From NCBI GenBank assembly GCA_002310115.1, contig DBYI01000072.1:1-9438 (forward strand): DNA of 9,438 bases, given 5' to 3'. Each line of letters begins with the position of its first letter. Position 1 is the stretch's first letter. The position numbers were made by a program, and so were the translations under genes. This document shows positions 6,071 through 9,438 of this stretch, one piece after another. This DNA is from Ruminococcus flavefaciens. Its GTDB lineage: Bacteria > Bacillota > Clostridia > Oscillospirales > Ruminococcaceae. Under the pieces are notes generated by a model. That model did no database searches, was not told the origin of the DNA, and saw nothing but the letters and a program-made list of their open reading frames with translations.

Positions 6071-7450
6071 ATGGAGAAAAGAAAAACAGCTACCAATAAG
6101 GTTTTATGGATCTTTGCAATAGGTCAGCTTGGCTGGTCGCTGCTTTCTGGCATTATTGCCAACTGGCTCGTTTTCTTCTACCAGCCCAGTCAAGAAGAGC
6201 TGGCAAAGGGTCAGGTTCTCTTTATCCCCAAAGGTACATTTATCGGATTGACAGCTATCGGAGTAATAACGGCTTTCGGCCGTATCTTTGATGCTGTCAC
6301 CGATCCCATAATAGCTGGCAAGTCTGACTCTCTAAAGCATAAACTTGGCAGACGTATTCCTTTTATGCGATATGCAGCCATTCCATTTGGTATAGTAACA
6401 GTACTGATGTTCATATCTCCATTTGGTAATGAAAACAAGGGGAACGCAGTAACTCTATTTATTTTCGCTATGCTTTTTTATTTCTGCATGACTTGTTATT
6501 GCACACCTTATAATGCTCTTATTCCAGAACTCGGCAGTACTCAAAACGCTAGAATTAATCTTTCAACTTTTATTTCAGTTACCTATTTCTTCGGTACTGC
6601 TGTCGCATACCTAGTACCAAATATCGCAAATGTTTTCATAAACAGCATGGGCTATGCCAACAGCTTCCGAATTACCATCGCAATAATGGCAACTATTGCA
6701 GTCATTTGTATGCTGGTTCCAGCATTCCTTATAGATGAAAATCAGTATGCAGATACAACGCCAAGCAAAAGTTCTGCATTTAGCTCGTTACTATCTACAT
6801 TTAAAAATAAGGAGTTCCGTATTTTTGTATTCTCTGATATCCTTTACTGGATAGGTTTGACTCTATTCCAGACTGGTTTGTCCTTCTATATCACAGTTCT
6901 TCTCGGACTTGATTCGGGCATGACATTCCCTCTTTTCGTTACAATGACAATAGTTTCTCTTCTATTTTACCCTGCTGTCAATATTTTCTCAAAAAAAATT
7001 GGCAAAAAGAAACTTATAGTCTTTGCGTTCCTGTTTTTCTCATTTGCATTTTTAGTAACTGCAGGTGCAGGTCTTATCGATATTCCTCCTGTTGCTTATG
7101 GCTTTATCATAGCGATACTAGCTGCTATGCCAATGGCTGTACTAGGAATACTCCCTCAGGCAGTTGTTGCTGATATATCAGAAGCTGATAAGTTTGACAC
7201 AGGCGAAAGCCGTCAGGGAATGTTTTACGCTGCAAGAACCTTTGCATTCAAGCTTGGACAATCTCTAGCTATGCTTATATTTACAAGTATGATTCTAATC
7301 AATTCTGATGTTAAAAAAAATGAAACAGGATACGGACTTGGATACCGACTTACTGCTATTACAGCAGCTATGCTTTGTCTCCTCGGTGGAATAGTCTTTA
7401 TGCGATATAACGAAAAAAAGGTCATCTCCCGTATAGAGGAGGAACAGTAA
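6071..7450 (+). CDS. GPH-family sugar:cation symporter (MelB/YicJ-like)
   Basis: A 459-residue inner-membrane carrier of the major facilitator fold with about 12 hydrophobic segments (for example 11-37, 54-70, 100-117, 127-145, 200-220, 316-332, 340-362, 425-444). Family marks: DAVTDPI (74-80), where MelB has its cation-site aspartate region; then SDSLKHKLGRRIPF (85-98), the loop 2-3 motif; TPYNALIPEL (145-154); and the late EADKFDTGESRQG (371-383) before the last helices. Such carriers import galactosides, pentosides or glucuronides with Na+ or H+. The downstream alpha-galactosidase makes an alpha-galactoside (melibiose, raffinose-type or galactomannan fragments) the likely cargo. The gene begins 7 nt after the tetR stop, and its ribosome site (AAGGA) overlaps the tetR end, so the genes are co-transcribed and probably coupled. 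Confidence 0.9.
   Translation: MEKRKTATNKVLWIFAIGQLGWSLLSGIIANWLVFFYQPSQEELAKGQVLFIPKGTFIGLTAIGVITAFGRIFDAVTDPIIAGKSDSLKHKLGRRIPFMRYAAIPFGIVTVLMFISPFGNENKGNAVTLFIFAMLFYFCMTCYCTPYNALIPELGSTQNARINLSTFISVTYFFGTAVAYLVPNIANVFINSMGYANSFRITIAIMATIAVICMLVPAFLIDENQYADTTPSKSSAFSSLLSTFKNKEFRIFVFSDILYWIGLTLFQTGLSFYITVLLGLDSGMTFPLFVTMTIVSLLFYPAVNIFSKKIGKKKLIVFAFLFFSFAFLVTAGAGLIDIPPVAYGFIIAILAAMPMAVLGILPQAVVADISEADKFDTGESRQGMFYAARTFAFKLGQSLAMLIFTSMILINSDVKKNETGYGLGYRLTAITAAMLCLLGGIVFMRYNEKKVISRIEEEQ
7438..7442 (+). promoter_or_regulatory. Ribosome binding site of the GH36 gene inside the symporter end
   Basis: GGAGG within the last symporter codons, 9 nt before the ATG at 7452. It fixes the GH36 start and shows tight translational linkage (1 nt between stop and start). 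Confidence 0.8.
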
Positions 7451-7451
7451 A

Positions 7452-9083
7452 ATGCTTAAATTCAAATCGCTACAATTCCTTTACAGGGACAGCGAAAACG
7501 ACTTCATGGCAATAACTTCAAGTTCCCTACGTAATGACAAAATGGAACTAGTGATTAATACCAACGAAGATATTTTTTCGGTATATGTAAAAGCTAAAGA
7601 AACCATTACTATTCAAAAGCTCTGTGCTGAATTTGAATATGAATATTTCGAAAATGAGAAGATATTCCTCAATGGCTATCAGTCCTGGACAGACTCTATA
7701 GAACATGATATCAACGGTAAAATGCGCGGTATTAGTCATATTCCATGTGCTTTAAATGAAAAATATGCTTTTTCACAATATGGTGACTACAATTTCAGTG
7801 AGTACGGCCCAAATATGCATGGTTGGTCATATGGCTATATAAGAAATGACGAAATTTACAGCTTTATTGGTTCTCTTTCGGAAAACTCAGGTTTTACTCA
7901 GATTATCACTCAAGTTGAAAAAAAATCTGTTCTTATTATAAAAGACTGCACCAATCTCGACATAATCGGTGAATGGCAAGCAATGAAAATACTATTCACT
8001 AATGGTACTGAAAAGATTGTGTTTGACCGATATTTTAAAGAGCTCGGTGTGAAACCACGAAAAAAAGCAAAACCTTTATTTGGTTATACTAGTTGGTACA
8101 ACCATTATCAAAACATAAATGAGAAAAAGATAGTTGATGATCTTAACGGAATCAATTCACTCTCTTGCAAAGCTGATGTTTTTCAGATAGATGATGGCTG
8201 GCAGACTTATGTAGGTGACTGGCTTAGTGTTAATAATAAAAAGTTCCCTAATGGAATGAAAAAAATCGCAGATAAAATATCTGAATCTGGTCATATTCCA
8301 GGAATCTGGCTTGCACCATTCATATGTGAGGAACAATCTAATCTATTTAAAAACAATAAGCACTGGCTGATATATACAGATGACGAAAACTTTGTAAGAG
8401 GAGGGTCAAACTGGAGTGGTTTCTATGCTCTTGATATCAATAATCCTGAAGTTCGTGAGTATATCAGGTTCGTAATAGAAACTTTAGTAAACGAATGGGG
8501 ATATAAGCTTCTCAAACTTGATTTTTTGTACGCTGCATGCATTGTTGCACGCAAAGATAAGAGCCGAGGACAACTTATGCAAGAAGCAATGGAATTCTTA
8601 CGCGATTGTGCAGGAGATGCAATGATACTTGCATGTGGAGTTCCTCTTGCTTCAGCTTTTGGTATAGCTGATTACTGCCGAATAGGCTGTGATGTAAGTC
8701 TTGACTGGAATGATAAACCTCATATGAGGCTTATGCATCGCGAGCGTATAAGTACCCGAAATTGTATCCTTAATACAGTGTTCAGACGTCATTTAGACGG
8801 CCGTGCTTTTTTAAATGATCCCGACGTTTTTTTGTTAAGAAGGAACAATAACACTCTTTCAGAAGAACAGAAAAAATGTCTTGCAGAAATAAACGCTCTC
8901 ATGGGAAGTGTACTATTCACGTCAGATAATTTTTTCGATTATGAATCTGCTGAAATAAAAGAACTTTATAAAATACTTAAAATAAGAAATGCAGAAATCA
9001 TATCTGCTGATCTTGAAAACGACATTCTTACACTTAAATTCATTATTGATAATAAAAAGTATATTAAGCGCTACAATATATGA
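7452..9083 (+). CDS. Cytoplasmic GH36 alpha-galactosidase, short form
   Basis: A 543-residue retaining glycosidase without a signal peptide, so it acts on imported sugars. The N-terminal beta-domain (about 1-200) contains FLNGYQSWTDS (72-82). The barrel begins near FGYTSWYNHYQ (210-220) and carries DVFQIDDGWQTYVGDW (242-257), GIWLAPF (284-290), the nucleophile D357 in LLKLDFLY and the acid/base D414 in YCRIGCDVSLDW. These match GH36, which cleaves terminal alpha-1,6-galactose from melibiose, raffinose and galactomannan fragments. The length is close to the short Thermotoga maritima enzyme (about 550 residues) rather than the 700-plus forms, so it is not truncated. Related subgroups cleave alpha-N-acetylgalactosamine; alpha-galactosidase is preferred because of the GPH carrier. 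It is the last gene of the operon and is followed at once by a terminator. Confidence 0.92.
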   Translation: MLKFKSLQFLYRDSENDFMAITSSSLRNDKMELVINTNEDIFSVYVKAKETITIQKLCAEFEYEYFENEKIFLNGYQSWTDSIEHDINGKMRGISHIPCALNEKYAFSQYGDYNFSEYGPNMHGWSYGYIRNDEIYSFIGSLSENSGFTQIITQVEKKSVLIIKDCTNLDIIGEWQAMKILFTNGTEKIVFDRYFKELGVKPRKKAKPLFGYTSWYNHYQNINEKKIVDDLNGINSLSCKADVFQIDDGWQTYVGDWLSVNNKKFPNGMKKIADKISESGHIPGIWLAPFICEEQSNLFKNNKHWLIYTDDENFVRGGSNWSGFYALDINNPEVREYIRFVIETLVNEWGYKLLKLDFLYAACIVARKDKSRGQLMQEAMEFLRDCAGDAMILACGVPLASAFGIADYCRIGCDVSLDWNDKPHMRLMHRERISTRNCILNTVFRRHLDGRAFLNDPDVFLLRRNNNTLSEEQKKCLAEINALMGSVLFTSDNFFDYESAEIKELYKILKIRNAEIISADLENDILTLKFIIDNKKYIKRYNI

Positions 9084-9116
9084 AAAAAGGCTGACTTTTG
9101 AAGTCAGCCTTTTTTG
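9083..9116 (+). terminator. Rho-independent terminator of the tetR-GPH-GH36 operon
   Basis: A 15-bp perfect inverted repeat (A-run, GGCTGACTT, 3-nt loop, AAGTCAGCC, six Ts) begins on the last base of the stop codon. The A-run on the left makes it work in both directions. Confidence 0.92.
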
Positions 9117-9133
9117 CTTATCTTACTATACCT

Positions 9134-9160
9134 AAAAAAAAGGCCATGCACTGCATAGTC
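9134..9160 (-). terminator. Terminator of the rRNA/tRNA operon
   Basis: On the minus strand, just after the tRNA, an imperfect hairpin (GACTATG pairing with CATGGCC around a short loop, 9142-9160) is followed by eight Ts (9134-9141). It faces the terminator of the GH36 operon. Confidence 0.75.
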
Positions 9161-9169
9161 TTTTAATAG

Positions 9170-9243
9170 TGGGCCATTAGGGACTCGAACCCCAGACCGT
9201 CCGGTTATGAGCCGGATGCTCTAACCAACTGAGCTAATGGCCC
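9170..9243 (-). tRNA. tRNA with CAU anticodon (Ile2 or elongator Met)
   Basis: A 74-nt full cloverleaf: acceptor GGGCCAT / ATGGCCC with discriminator A, D arm GCTC..GAGC, anticodon stem TCCGG / CCGGA with loop CTCATAA, 5-nt variable region and T arm with TTCGAGT. CCA is not encoded (CTA follows). The anticodon arm, with CGGCTCATAACCG, resembles the lysidine-modified tRNA-Ile(CAU) of Bacillus more than elongator Met, but sequence alone does not settle this. It is not the initiator, which lacks the first acceptor pair. Confidence 0.93.
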
Positions 9244-9248
9244 TTATA

Positions 9249-9283
9249 ACATTAATCGGAAGCGAAATAGCTTCCGATAATGT
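9249..9283 (-). other. Hairpin between 5S rRNA and tRNA
   Basis: A 9-bp perfect stem (ATCGGAAGC / GCTTCCGAT, 6-nt loop) extended by ACATT/AATGT with one bulged base. There is no T-run on either side, so it is more likely a processing signal in the rRNA precursor than a terminator. Confidence 0.6.
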
Positions 9284-9290
9284 ATATAAT

Positions 9291-9406
<116 letters not shown>

Positions 9407-9438
9407 TAATTATTGAAGTATTGAAATGAATAAAGCGT

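Overview
The window looks like a chromosomal stretch from a fibrolytic, cellulosome-forming member of the Firmicutes, most like Ruminococcus (R. flavefaciens or a relative). The main reason is a secreted multimodular xylanase carrying a type I dockerin, a layout typical of ruminal Ruminococcus. Moderate-to-low GC, strong AGGAGG-type ribosome binding sites, a group IIC-like intron and a CAU tRNA without an encoded CCA fit the same assignment. The genus is an inference from gene content.

Layout. On the minus strand, 1-2627 is the first 875 codons of an extracellular enzyme: signal peptide, GH11 xylanase, CBM22, dockerin, SGNH/GDSL esterase and the start of a C-terminal beta-rich module cut by the window edge. 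It has two good promoters (a distal perfect consensus near 2879-2907 and a proximal one near 2683-2711 surrounded by repeated GGTGGA boxes) and a leader of up to about 245 nt. Positions 3037-3725 hold a degraded group II intron of the IIC type: its 5' ribozyme part and the first 41 codons of its reverse transcriptase remain, and the 3' part is gone. It starts 6 nt after a hairpin (3732-3763) that looks like the terminator of the next gene, the preferred landing site of IIC introns. Positions 3850-5301 (minus) encode a 483-residue GT-B-like glycosyltransferase of unknown acceptor.

A compact divergent promoter region (5302-5415) with a TGATAG-N5-CTATCA dyad separates that gene from a plus-strand operon: a TetR/AcrR-type regulator (5416-6063), a GPH/MelB-type sugar:cation symporter (6071-7450) and a cytoplasmic GH36 alpha-galactosidase (7452-9083). 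Spacings of 7 nt and 1 nt show co-transcription, and a strong hairpin terminator follows. Beyond it, converging on the minus strand, is the end of an rRNA operon: 5S rRNA (9291-9406), a CAU-anticodon tRNA (9170-9243) and a terminator.

How it works together. The symporter and GH36 enzyme form a take-up-and-split module for alpha-galactosides, probably gated by the adjacent TetR protein, which may also control the divergent glycosyltransferase-like gene. The xylanase/esterase acts outside the cell, probably in the cellulosome, on acetylated or otherwise esterified xylan. The two modules are neighbours, but nothing in the sequence shows that they share regulation.
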